A program made the position numbers and the translations under genes. Source: Deltaproteobacteria bacterium (lineage in GTDB: Bacteria > Desulfobacterota > Desulfobacteria > Desulfobacterales > UBA5852). From it: a stretch of 64,000 nt of DNA. Position 1 is the first letter of the stretch, and each line of letters begins with the position of its first letter. Below are positions 29,573 through 37,272 of this stretch, in pieces. The stretch spans positions 1-64,000 of the forward strand of contig JAHLLS010000003.1 of the NCBI GenBank assembly GCA_020444045.1, in the 5' to 3' direction. The notes below the pieces were generated by a model. The model was given only the letters and a program-made list of their open reading frames with translations. It did not search any database and had not been told where the DNA came from.

Positions 29573-30100
29573 ATGGCAATCAAGACAATTCTGTTAATGG
29601 CTCAGACCCTTGATGGCAAAATTGCAAAGTATGCCGACCATTTTCCCGATTGGACCGGCAAGGCCGATAAACAGCTTTTTGTGCGTGAAACGCGCCAAGC
29701 CGGTGTGATTATCATGGGGTCCAAGACCTATGATACCATCGGTAAACCGCTGCCCGGCCGCAGGAATATTGTTATGACACGCAATGCCAAACGGGTATCG
29801 CAATGGGAAAATCTGGTTTATACAAGCCTTGCACCGAACGCTATATTGGAGAATCTGGAAAAGGATGGTTACCAGCGGGTGGTGCTGGCCGGCGGGGCGC
29901 GCATCAATACGCTTTTCGCTGAAGCCGGACTGATCGACGAGATCCTGGTGACGATCACTCCCATGATTTTCGGTGGGGGCATCGCCATGTTCGATGACGG
30001 GATCGGCGGTGATCTGCGCCTTCTGCGGGTAACGCAAATCGACCCGGAACGGGTTTGCCTTCATTACCGATTGCTGCGGTTCACCGGCAGCAAAGCCTGA
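29573..30100 (+). CDS. Dihydrofolate reductase-like/RibD C-terminal domain protein
   Basis: The 175-residue protein begins IKTILLMAQTLDGKIAKYADHFPDWTGKADKQLFVRETRQAGVIIMGSKTYDTIGKPLPGRRNIVMTR, with DGKIA and IIMGSKTYD as in the RibD C-terminal/DHFR-like reductase family. The NADPH-binding VVLAGGARINTLFAEAGLIDE follows and the length is typical of stand-alone members. GGGGAGG precedes the ATG. The substrate is unknown; a pyrimidine or pterin-like reductant is the family theme. Confidence 0.85.
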   Translation: MAIKTILLMAQTLDGKIAKYADHFPDWTGKADKQLFVRETRQAGVIIMGSKTYDTIGKPLPGRRNIVMTRNAKRVSQWENLVYTSLAPNAILENLEKDGYQRVVLAGGARINTLFAEAGLIDEILVTITPMIFGGGIAMFDDGIGGDLRLLRVTQIDPERVCLHYRLLRFTGSKA

Positions 30101-30130
30101 GGATCTCGAAGAGAGAGAAGGTGTGCGGTG

Positions 30131-31030
30131 TCAGTGGGCTTTGCCACTTTCACGGCTATCGTTTTTTTTACGTAATGCCAGGTAGGCATTGGCGGAAAAA
30201 ATGAGCACCGCGCCAGACCAGCCTCTTGCAGTCAGGGCCGGATCGATTGCGATCAATGGCCCGGCGAAAGCGGCCATCAGAATTCGTGTGGAAGACAGAA
30301 TGCTGCCTTCAACGGCAGTAACATACCGAAAACCAAAGGTTATAAGGTACTGACCGGCAATTCCGAATGCACCGCAGAGGACCAGATACGCGATGTCAAT
30401 GGCATGCCGGATCACCATGCGATCATGAAAACCGGCATATATCATTAGACTGCCGAGGCCGAACATATAGAATAGAACCGTTTCAGAATCATGCACTTTG
30501 CGGCTGAGATTGAGATAGACGATGGCGAGAGCCGCACTGATGCCGGATCCCAGCCCCCATAGATGCTTGACGTTGATCGCCATCTTCCCAGGGTGAAGAA
30601 TCAATACGATACCCGTAAAAGCAATCACCAACGCCAGACTCATCCGAAATTCCAACCTCTCCTTGAGAAAGCCCCAGGTGATCAAGGCCACAAAGACAGG
30701 ATAGGTCATGTTGAGGATGTTGGCATGGGCCACGGAGGTTGTCTGGACCGCCATATAGAAGCAGTAGACCGCAACGCTGTTGGCGACCGCCCGACCCGCC
30801 AGCAGATGATATTTTACCGGGCGTGGTGGACGCTTCTTTAAAATGAGAATGCTTGCGATGACAAGAAATCCGAGCAAAAAACGCACCAATACATAAAAGG
30901 CGGGGTCCGAATTGACGCCCTGTATTTGGGCCCATCGAATCGTGGCTGTCGAAAGATAGAAACAAAGCGCCGAGACCAGAACCGCAACCCTTCCGCCAAG
31001 GGTATTCAATCGATCAAATGATTTAGTCAC
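30131..31030 (-). CDS. EamA/DMT-family transporter
   Basis: The 299-residue protein is strongly hydrophobic, with about ten membrane helices in two EamA repeats. The first is around residues 15-145 and the second 158-290, where AALAIVYLNLSRKVHDSE and GQYLITFGFRYVTAVEGSIL recall the YdcZ/RhaT-type drug/metabolite exporters. Substrates of this superfamily are diverse and cannot be guessed. It is a single gene converging on the reductase gene. Confidence 0.88.
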   Translation of the reverse strand: MTKSFDRLNTLGGRVAVLVSALCFYLSTATIRWAQIQGVNSDPAFYVLVRFLLGFLVIASILILKKRPPRPVKYHLLAGRAVANSVAVYCFYMAVQTTSVAHANILNMTYPVFVALITWGFLKERLEFRMSLALVIAFTGIVLILHPGKMAINVKHLWGLGSGISAALAIVYLNLSRKVHDSETVLFYMFGLGSLMIYAGFHDRMVIRHAIDIAYLVLCGAFGIAGQYLITFGFRYVTAVEGSILSSTRILMAAFAGPLIAIDPALTARGWSGAVLIFSANAYLALRKKNDSRESGKAH

Positions 31031-31160
31031 CCTTTACGGTATCCCAAACAGCGGCTTGTTTTTTTAATCACCAATTGGGCCCGCATGCGGCATTTTGGCC
31101 GGGGTACGTCCGGGCTCTGCACCGGTGGCAATGTTATGATCGAATGTCTTGTGTTGGTGG

Positions 31161-31475
31161 TCAATCACGGATGGTTTTGCTCAGATTAGGGAGTGTTTCC
31201 GGTTTGTCGCGAACCACATAGCGGCTGTCGCCATCCCGGGCGGTCACATTTTCGTAGATGCCGGTGTCCCGTTTGACGAGCTTGGTGAATCCCATGTCTT
31301 TCAGTTCGGCATTGGAGCGCGGGGTGCTGATATTGGAGCGGGAGATTAGTTTCTTGATCTGGTGACCGCATTCCGGGCAATGCGTCAGTGGGGCGTCATG
31401 AATGGACTGCTGGACTTCGAATGTTGCTCCTAGTGGGCAAGACTGCTGGGTATGTTCATATTCATATACTGGCAT
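31161..31475 (-). CDS. FmdB-like zinc-ribbon regulatory protein
   Basis: The start MPVYEYEH at 31475 gives 104 residues, normal for the family. The zinc-ribbon core is FEVQQSIHDAPLTHCPECGHQIKKLISR; its second pair is the intact CPEC. The usual first pair (YxCxxC) is replaced by EHTQQSC, so only one cysteine remains and metal binding may be altered. Family members are small regulators linked to amide and C1 metabolism, with no proven role here. It lies just outside the island's left end. Confidence 0.75.
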   Translation of the reverse strand: MPVYEYEHTQQSCPLGATFEVQQSIHDAPLTHCPECGHQIKKLISRSNISTPRSNAELKDMGFTKLVKRDTGIYENVTARDGDSRYVVRDKPETLPNLSKTIRD

Positions 31476-31617
31476 GACGAATGTCCGTGTTTGCAATATA
31501 CAATAGGCCGAAGGGCTTGAATCAAGCTTTCTGTTTGGTGAAAAAATAATCGACGGCCCTGTGGATGTCAATGGATAAAGAATCTGCCGTCTCGGCTGGT
31601 GGTGTGGCAGCGATAGT

Positions 31618-31657
31618 AAAGCAAGGCCTGATCATTCCAACGATCAGGCCTTGCTTT
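31618..31657 (-). terminator. Intrinsic terminator formerly serving tRNA-Val
   Basis: A perfect 16-bp stem, AAAGCAAGGCCTGATC with GATCAGGCCTTGCTTT, closes an 8-nt loop. It lies directly outside the left att repeat. In the uninterrupted chromosome it would follow the tRNA-Val 3' end, so it is most likely the native tRNA terminator that the island has moved 11 kb away. Confidence 0.75.
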
Positions 31658-31663
31658 GGTAAG

Positions 31664-31708
31664 TGGTGGGCGGTACTGGGATTGAACCAGTGACTTCTAC
31701 CGTGTGAA
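31664..31708. repeat. attL: 45-bp duplicated tRNA-Val 3' half
   Basis: The sequence is identical to 42840-42884, covering the CCA end, acceptor strand, T-arm, variable loop and the anticodon loop to its 5' edge. Divergence begins at 31709 (TCTGTCC versus GGTAGC in the intact tRNA). Confidence 0.95.
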
Positions 31709-31756
31709 TCTGTCCAAGTGCTTGAAATCGTTTTGTATATTGGTTTTTCATGGTGT

Positions 31757-31858
31757 TGGTCTCTACATAATTTCAGCGAGTTAAGGGCAACCCAATTTTA
31801 CGGTGGTTGCCCTTGATTTTTGTTGATTTATGACATTATGGAGACCAAATGGAGACCA
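31757..31858. promoter_or_regulatory. Candidate integrase arm-type sites, left end
   Basis: TGGAGACCA occurs twice in tandem at 31839-31847 and 31850-31858 (11-bp period). A degenerate inverted copy (TGGTCTCTA) is at 31757-31765. The same tandem pair stands at 42773-42781 and 42784-42792 next to the right att site. Short direct repeats flanking both att sites are typical of arm sites bound by the integrase N-terminal domain. No footprint data exist, so this is inference from placement. Confidence 0.5.
31783..31820 (+). terminator. Intrinsic terminator at the island's left end
   Basis: AAGGGCAACC pairs with GGTTGCCCTT (10 bp, perfect) and is followed by GATTTTTG. It points inward on the plus strand, where no gene precedes it in the integrated state. 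In an excised circle it would lie just past the attP junction and end the integrase transcript. Confidence 0.65.
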
Positions 31859-31944
31859 TCAAACTGGGAAAACGACTCGGGCGGCTGGGGCAGGCAATAT
31901 AGCGCCATTATTTTTGAGAAGCGCTGACACGTCTCTCTTGGTGG

Positions 31945-32358
31945 CTAGTCTACCTTACGGTCGGGTATCGGGCCATTTTCCCCGCCTTCGACCACACCCG
32001 TATCCTCACGTTTGGTTGAGCCACTTTCCCACCCTTTACGGCGCCAGAATTCCTCCCGGTCTGTTGGGCTGTTTTCACCGCCATCGGCTGCGCCAGTATC
32101 CTCAAGGTCGGGTGGGCTATCTTCCTTGCCCTCAAAGCCGCCAGCATCTTTAGGGGCAGTTGCGCCAGTGTTTGCTGGCGGTTCAATAGCTGGTGTTTCC
32201 GAAAGGCCTTCGACGATTTGAGCACCGGGCGGCGGTGGCCCATTGGTGAAATGCTGAACGCCATCCTTATCAACCCACTGGTAAATTTCACCGGCTTCAA
32301 GATTTGGCCCCATCCCGAAGATAAATATTAATGCCAAAAAAAAGAGCTGAAATTTCAT
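31945..32358 (-). CDS. DUF4124 domain-containing exported protein
   Basis: From the ATG at 32358, with GAGAGG seven bases upstream, the protein has 137 residues. A signal peptide (MKFQLFFLALIFIFGMGPNLEA) is followed by EIYQWVDKDGVQHFTNGPPPP, the DUF4124 signature. The remaining 90 residues are Pro/Gly/Asp/Glu-rich and loosely repetitive (DTGAADGGENSPTD, DTGVVEGGENGPIPD). The domain is a small exported beta module of unknown role. It is the first gene inside the left end of the island. Confidence 0.8.
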   Translation of the reverse strand: MKFQLFFLALIFIFGMGPNLEAGEIYQWVDKDGVQHFTNGPPPPGAQIVEGLSETPAIEPPANTGATAPKDAGGFEGKEDSPPDLEDTGAADGGENSPTDREEFWRRKGWESGSTKREDTGVVEGGENGPIPDRKVD

Positions 32359-32497
32359 AAACATACCTCTCACCGATCACTGAAGAGACCTATTAGATCT
32401 AATGGCATAGATCGGGATAAGGAATGAAGCAAGATTAAATTTTGATTCATAAGTTGTTGGCCACTATATGGTTTCATCAAGGTGAACAATCTTAAAA

Positions 32498-32523
32498 GGG
32501 ATAATGCTTGATATTGATATGCG
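32498..32523. repeat. 26-bp direct repeat, copy 1 (copy 2 at 36316-36341)
   Basis: The 26 bases starting GGGATAATGCTTGATATTG are identical to those at 36316-36341. The second copy continues into a 34-bp stretch nearly identical to 31829-31862. The pair points to rearrangement or nested insertion inside the island. The stretch 32359-32985 holds no supported gene. Confidence 0.75.
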
Positions 32524-32987
32524 CGCTCTCGATCAGGCTTTGGATATTTGGATTCAACAGGGTACGGCGGGAAAATAACTGAAGACGTTCAGACGGGCAA
32601 GCTGCCGCGAAGCGGTTTCGTCCTATCTCAATGTATCACAAATCGAAACAGAGCTGTTGGTCGGGAAGTTATCTGAAGGAATCCATCCCTCTCTTTATTG
32701 CGCTATAAATTGAATTTTGTAAGATAAAAGGCATTCCTTTCCATCTTCAGTTGACATCCCCGGACTCCCTCGCTTAAACTTCCAGATCAGGTCGGTCAAT
32801 GCCTTAGAAAATTAAATTCATTTCCCTTTGGGCATTAGAATTCCCAGAAAACCACTATGAATTATGTAACATATTACATATTTAGTGGCGCTAAAATTTC
32901 TTTGGATCATATGTATCATCTATTTATTACAGCATATTTCTACACAGCATTGCCTTTTTAGGATTCGGCGTATTTTTTGCATGAACA

Positions 32988-33112
32988 TGGCTTGGATAAA
33001 GCCAAACCCGCTGCGAGGCTGGGACGGAAAACCACGGGTCTCTCAGGGGCGATAGCCACAGACCAAAGGGAGAAAGCCGAGTTGCCTTAGTTGAAGGTGA
33101 CTTGGCTTTTTG
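32988..33112 (+). promoter_or_regulatory. GEMM-I-like (cyclic dinucleotide) riboswitch with terminator
   Basis: From GCCAAACC (33001-33008) the sequence shows, in order, a stem with a GCGA (GNRA) tetraloop, GGGACGGAAAACCACGGGTCT, a second hairpin region and GCCGAGTTGCC at 33076-33086. These are the landmarks of the GEMM-I class that binds c-di-GMP or 3',3'-cGAMP. AAAGCCGAGT (33073-33082) can instead pair with ACTTGGCTTT (33100-33109), followed by TTT. The terminator and the aptamer closing strand are thus mutually exclusive, suggesting ligand-dependent antitermination. The next plus gene is the lipoprotein at 33368. Confidence 0.75.
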
Positions 33113-33367
33113 TATTGGGTGATAGGTAATATCGAAAGGGGCCATTTCCCATACATAAAGAATGCATCGCCACGGCAGTACTGAATCAAAGCCTATGGAA
33201 CCAATGGATTTAATCTGTTTATTGTTGGGATTTATAGATTGGTTCTGACAGGGTCAAATAGGTTAACGCTCGCCGTGTGAAAAATAGCTGGCTGCATAAT
33301 ATTTAATGATAGGCTGTAATGCTCTCACAGTCTAATTTTTTAACCAGAGAGCAATAAAGGAGAATGG

Positions 33368-33634
33368 ATGAGAAAACTAATTGTTGTCGCTATGATTTTT
33401 GCTTTGTGTAGTTGCGCGGGCGCTAATATTAGTTCACAGGTTCGAGAGTCTGGTGAACCAGGATCAAGTATGATGCTAAGATGTTTTGATTACATGACTG
33501 GTAACGAGGCTCTGGTCAATTCGATGTTAAAGCAATATGATGGTTGGAAACTAGTATATGTGTCGGAATACACGACAGATAATAAAACAACTACTTCTTG
33601 TGTAATGTGCTTTGAAAAACCATACGTGGAATAG
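33368..33634 (+). CDS. Small lipoprotein
   Basis: AAAGGAG precedes the ATG. The 88-residue product has a short signal peptide with a lipobox (IFALCSC) and a mature domain of about 70 residues. Cysteines lie at the LRCFDY and SCVMCFEK segments, which might form a disulfide. No family is recognised. The coding sequence is A+T-rich. It is the first gene after a GEMM-type riboswitch, 255 bp downstream, so it may be induced by a cyclic dinucleotide. Confidence 0.7.
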   Translation: MRKLIVVAMIFALCSCAGANISSQVRESGEPGSSMMLRCFDYMTGNEALVNSMLKQYDGWKLVYVSEYTTDNKTTTSCVMCFEKPYVE

Positions 33635-34171
33635 TACTAAAGTTTTTAAATCGCATCAGTTTGTGTATGGCAACGTAACTAGTTATCTTTGATTCCAACA
33701 TAACGCCCGGTCTTCAGCGGAGTTCTATAACAATGCTCCCGCTAAGACCGAGCGTTTCAGATACCTCCAACCTATTTTCAAATTCGCCGGACTACAGCTA
33801 TGAACTATGCCCCAGCACTAATCACAGGATTAAAGAGCAGGGGCTCGCGTTGAATAGTCTCAATGTATCTGTGTCTAATAGATATCTATTATATTTAGAC
33901 CACTTTGAGCCCGTTTCCCGACATGCCGCTCTATCGTCACTGAAATAATGCCAACGCTCGGTAAATTACAATTCAATCGTGCCATCAATTATTGTTACCC
34001 AATTTTCCTAATTGGCACTCATTTTACTATGAAATTGGGCAATGAATTAACCAATCATCGCAATGTAATATCCCTCGAAATTTATATCCCACTGAAATGT
34101 TGTAGTTTTTTTGGACCTGAAGTTTGTGTGCAATTTTTGCATGTGGTTGTAACAATTTCCTAATAAGATTC
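33635..34171. other. 537-bp A+T-rich stretch without supported gene
   Basis: Two 71-residue open frames exist (33733-33948, 33948-34163), but neither has a ribosome site or a protein-like composition. The only clear structure is the attC-like palindrome at 33702-33757. The second riboswitch begins at the right edge. Confidence 0.4.
33702..33757. repeat. attC-like imperfect palindrome
   Basis: AACGCCCGGTCTTCAGCGG pairs with CCGCTAAGACCGAGCGTT around a 13-nt centre. The pairing has one mismatch and one extra-helical C, a layout like the folded bottom strand of an integron attC site. It directly follows the small lipoprotein gene, where a cassette site would be. The terminal boxes do not match the strict RYYYAAC/GTTRRRY consensus, and no IntI is present. 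Confidence 0.3.
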
Positions 34172-34174
34172 ATC

Positions 34175-34342
34175 AAAAAGCCAACCTTCTTTTTTGAAGG
34201 ACGGAAAGCCGCGGGTCTAACATCTCGCACCGATTTGCCCGATATTTAACAGTCTCTTAAATTCCAGCGGATCCGGATTAGATAGCCGAGCTGCCGAGTG
34301 TGACATCGTCAAGGTCGCATGAGGTTCTGCTCGGCTTTTTTT
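34175..34342 (+). promoter_or_regulatory. GEMM-I-like riboswitch and terminator upstream of a PEP-CTERM gene
   Basis: AAAAGCCAACC is followed by a CCTTC/GAAGG stem, GACGGAAAGCCGCGGGTCT (conserved core), an unusually long middle arm (about 60 nt) and AGATAGCCGAGCTGCCGAG. The 3' closing strand AGCCGAGC (34284-34291) can alternatively pair with GCTCGGCT (34329-34336), followed by TTTTTT, giving a strong terminator. Ligand binding should therefore allow readthrough into the PEP-CTERM gene 30 bp further on. The first hairpin has a T-rich loop instead of the usual GNRA tetraloop. Confidence 0.75.
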
Positions 34343-34371
34343 ATTAATCATCAGCGAAAGGAGGACGGGAG

Positions 34372-35808
34372 ATGAAAAATAAATTAACCAATGGCCCCCC
34401 AGGAAGAATTCGATTGGCGGTATTTTTATCGATGAGCATCCTTTTGTTAAATAATCCTGTGTTTGCTGGGACAATAGATTATGAATGGACTTTAAACTTA
34501 AGTTCATCCAATTGGGATTTGCTTACTACACCGTCCTATGAAGGTTTATGGGACGGGTTAGGCGTACATATAGACACTCGAGGTGATTTTATCGACGTTG
34601 GAATGGTAGATGCCCGGCTTGAAATGGAAAGTTCTCGCCAGCAAAGCTATACCATAAGCCTACCGTTTGATATTCATATCGAAGCTCCGGATTTCGTGCA
34701 AGCTGGGCAAACGGTTTTTCTAGACAGCTATGCCACTCTTTCAGGCACACCAATCTTTACGACTTATTCAGACATTGATTATAGTACCAGCTTAAGTATT
34801 ACGACGCGAGACGTCCCATTTATTGGAGATAATGATATCTCAGTTCCGATGGAAAATATTGGTGCTGGTGGTATATCGATGAACTTCAATGGCTCTGCGG
34901 AGTACACTGATACGGACACCTCCGCTGATGAGAGACTTACCCGTACTATATGGAGAGAAGATCCTTGGAACAACGCACTATACGGGGAAAATCCCTTAAA
35001 CATGGCAAGAGCAACCCAGTTTGAAGGGTATGAGCTTCATACCAGTGGCGATGTTGACGCCTGGGAGGCTGAAATAGATCTTTTACAATTTGCAAGTAAT
35101 TTTACCGGCGGAGCACTAACTCCTCTAAGCGCTGTAATAGATATTGAAGTTGGCGCAGGCCTCGACATTATAGAGGAAAACTATCTCCAAACCCAGTTTC
35201 TTACGGGATACTATACAGATGACGGCCTTCAGACTTATGACGATTTTCTTATAAATGGCGCGACACAAAGGGGTTGGCTTGAAATTCCTGAATCTCTATC
35301 GACTGGAGATTCATACAATATTCAAATGTTTGGTTTAGGGCTTGGATTTTCGATTTTATCCGAATACTTTCTGCAGGGAAACGTCGATTTCGATCTCGAA
35401 CTTTTAAGTCTCTTTGATATAGGTCTTGGAGAGATCGACATTGGCAGTGCGATCAAGGTCGAAGACTGGGTTACTCGGTATCAACTTGCTGAATGGATTG
35501 CTGAAGGCCTTGATACAGCGCCTTTCCTTTCATTTACAATAGGTGGCGAACCCACCGGTCCTGAAGGAACAAAGGATACCTTACTAGCAGAAGCTGCTCA
35601 GGCAGATTTTTTAATAGGCCAACTCATTGAAGATGATGCTGATGAGAATCAACTGGGTTATGGCTTTTCTTATAATCCGCAGCCAGGTCCGAGTGTAATC
35701 ACTCCCATTAATCCGGTGCCAGAACCCTCCACACTCTTTCTTTTAGCTGCCGGTTTGCTCGGTATTGCAGTCGCCAGCAAACGAAAGTTTAAAAACTATC
35801 ACATCTAA
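34372..35808 (+). CDS. PEP-CTERM sorting domain-containing exported protein
   Basis: AAAGGAGG precedes the ATG of this 478-residue protein. A signal peptide (RLAVFLSMSILLLNNPVFAG) starts it, and a textbook PEP-CTERM tail ends it: PVPEPSTLFLLAAGLLGIAVASKRK. The middle is acidic and low in Lys and Cys, with long beta-rich stretches; no catalytic motif is recognised. PEP-CTERM tails are cut by exosortase EpsH/XrtA-type enzymes, and carriers are usually extracellular-matrix proteins. The GEMM-type riboswitch directly upstream suggests production when a cyclic dinucleotide is high, as fits a biofilm protein. Confidence 0.9.
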   Translation: MKNKLTNGPPGRIRLAVFLSMSILLLNNPVFAGTIDYEWTLNLSSSNWDLLTTPSYEGLWDGLGVHIDTRGDFIDVGMVDARLEMESSRQQSYTISLPFDIHIEAPDFVQAGQTVFLDSYATLSGTPIFTTYSDIDYSTSLSITTRDVPFIGDNDISVPMENIGAGGISMNFNGSAEYTDTDTSADERLTRTIWREDPWNNALYGENPLNMARATQFEGYELHTSGDVDAWEAEIDLLQFASNFTGGALTPLSAVIDIEVGAGLDIIEENYLQTQFLTGYYTDDGLQTYDDFLINGATQRGWLEIPESLSTGDSYNIQMFGLGLGFSILSEYFLQGNVDFDLELLSLFDIGLGEIDIGSAIKVEDWVTRYQLAEWIAEGLDTAPFLSFTIGGEPTGPEGTKDTLLAEAAQADFLIGQLIEDDADENQLGYGFSYNPQPGPSVITPINPVPEPSTLFLLAAGLLGIAVASKRKFKNYHI

Positions 35809-35822
35809 AATCAGGTGCTTTT

Positions 35823-35853
35823 AAAGGCAGGGTCAAAGCGGCTCTGCCTTTTT
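35823..35853 (+). terminator. Intrinsic terminator
   Basis: AAAGGCAG pairs with CTGCCTTT across a 13-nt loop, followed by TTTC. It lies 15 bp past the PEP-CTERM stop codon. Confidence 0.8.
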
Positions 35854-36002
35854 CATTTCTTTAAGAATGTAATATATGGAGAGGCCAGATTTTTTCACTT
35901 TTAAGTTGTGACAAAAGCATCTATTAAAGTATCAAAAGATATTATCGGTCTGCGATATCTCCAACTAGTCCCAAAATTGAGGATTGTTGTAATATCAAAA
36001 AT

Positions 36003-36233
36003 CTACAACAACCCTTGAATTCGTTTTTCGATCCTGCCTATTGCCTCCTCAATCCTATCCCGCTCCGCCTCAAGCTTCGAGACCTGTCTATGAGCCATCA
36101 TTTTTCGGTCATCCAGATAGGAATTGGTGGCCCATAAATCAGATTGTAATAAGAGCCTCGCCCTAACCAGATGATCCTTGTCCATGCCCGTGATGCTCTG
36201 CTCTACCTGCTCTAATAGATACCAATGTTGCAT
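36003..36233 (-). CDS. Small coiled-coil protein
   Basis: The 76-residue frame starts at an ATG preceded by AGGGGG. Its C-terminal half (RQVSKLEAERDRIEEAIGRIEKRIQGLL) is a clear heptad coiled coil. The N-terminal half is helical with two tryptophans. No signal peptide is present, so it should act in the cytoplasm. No family is recognised. It is opposite in direction to the neighbouring surface-protein genes. Confidence 0.5.
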   Translation of the reverse strand: MQHWYLLEQVEQSITGMDKDHLVRARLLLQSDLWATNSYLDDRKMMAHRQVSKLEAERDRIEEAIGRIEKRIQGLL

Positions 36234-36315
36234 AGCGGCCCCCTGTATATGAAATTTTTAGCCCACTATACCATCATCGCGTGACAGATTCGGTCACAGG
36301 CTACACGGAACATAT

Positions 36316-36381
36316 GGGATAATGCTTGATATTGATATGCGGTTTGCTATGACATTATGGAGACCAAATGGCGACCATCAA
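36316..36381. repeat. Internal composite repeat (26-bp repeat plus att-arm-like 34-mer)
   Basis: 36316-36341 repeats 32498-32523 exactly. 36348-36381 matches 31829-31862 with one change (A to C) and so contains the tandem TGGAGACCA/TGGCGACCA pair of the candidate arm sites. No tRNA fragment is present here. The position may mark the seam between two islands that were inserted one after the other. Confidence 0.7.
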
Positions 36382-36472
36382 GGCGTATTGAATTCCTTGA
36401 CCAGAATTAGCTTGCTTGATAAACGAGACATATCCCCATATTCCTATCCGAGCACACATTACAGGAGGCGTC

Positions 36473-37144
36473 ATGAGAAATGCCCTCTTTGCCTTAATCG
36501 TTCTGATCATAGCGTCATGCTCTACCCTTCCCAAAATGGCCCCCCATAATCCGGAATGCAATGCGCTTTTTCAGATAAGAAGTCCAGGTTATCGCTGGCA
36601 TGATATTCGTTTAATTAGTAGTGAAGGAAATGTAATTAATAAAAACATGCTTCCTAATTGGTATAACAATGTCAAATCACAATTTGATGGATACAATGAA
36701 GTGCTATTTAATCACCATTCGAAGCAATTTCTGGCTATAAAATATGAGTGTTTTGACTTTACATACACCCAAAAAATTAAAGAGGCTGATAAAAGAAGAT
36801 ACGAACAATATTGTTTAGCCGAGAAACGCGAAATTCTTAATCGTAGAGATTACGAGTATAAATATTCAATACCCCAAACGTTTACGGAAAAGAAGGATTT
36901 TGAGGGCAATTTAAAATTTTCAGTAAGTGAACAACTATTGGTAGTGCCAACCAATAAAAACGTATCTGACTTTGCAAAAGCCTTGGATATGGTTGGAAAA
37001 CCGGGAATCTGCAGATTAACATTAGTCGGCGATTATAATAATGGCCGAGGATTCAATCTGGCCATTATGCTTATTAGCGAAGGCGGGGGGCTCGCACATT
37101 CTTTTAAATCAGTAATTGAGTCAATATCCTTCCGAGAATTCTAA
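36473..37144 (+). CDS. Lipoprotein of unknown function
   Basis: The ATG at 36473 follows AGGAGGCG and gives 223 residues. The signal peptide MRNALFALIVLIIASC ends in a lipobox (IASC). The mature domain is rich in Lys, Tyr and Asn, with a charged central helix (KIKEADKRRYEQYCLAEKREI) and a C-terminal beta part. No family is recognised. It is A+T-rich like other island cargo and is followed by a terminator at 37161. Confidence 0.75.
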   Translation: MRNALFALIVLIIASCSTLPKMAPHNPECNALFQIRSPGYRWHDIRLISSEGNVINKNMLPNWYNNVKSQFDGYNEVLFNHHSKQFLAIKYECFDFTYTQKIKEADKRRYEQYCLAEKREILNRRDYEYKYSIPQTFTEKKDFEGNLKFSVSEQLLVVPTNKNVSDFAKALDMVGKPGICRLTLVGDYNNGRGFNLAIMLISEGGGLAHSFKSVIESISFREF

Positions 37145-37160
37145 ATGAGTCCAACAGGTG

Positions 37161-37185
37161 ATTATCTGTTAAGATAATTTGTTTT
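37161..37185 (+). terminator. Intrinsic terminator
   Basis: ATTATCT pairs with AGATAAT around GTTA, followed by TTGTTTT, 17 bp past the lipoprotein stop. Confidence 0.65.
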
Positions 37186-37253
37186 CCGGGGATAGGGCTC
37201 GCGACCTGAAAAAGCGGTTTTCCTGAACCGCTTTCCCCGGCCCACCTTTCAGG
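37186..37253 (+). promoter_or_regulatory. Structured leader with a potential pseudoknot
   Basis: CCGGGG (37186-37191) can pair with CCCCGG (37235-37240), enclosing a perfect 9-bp hairpin AAAGCGGTT/AACCGCTTT (37211-37234). CCTGAAA (37205-37211) can pair with TTTCAGG (37247-37253), crossing the outer stem as in an H-type pseudoknot. It ends 19 bp before the next start codon. I recognise no named riboswitch. Confidence 0.45.
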
Positions 37254-37272
37254 CTGCGACAAGGGGGTATAT

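Noticed and set aside
33733-34163. Two consecutive 71-residue frames in the island
   Set aside because: There are no ribosome sites, the composition is not protein-like, and the first begins inside the attC-like palindrome.
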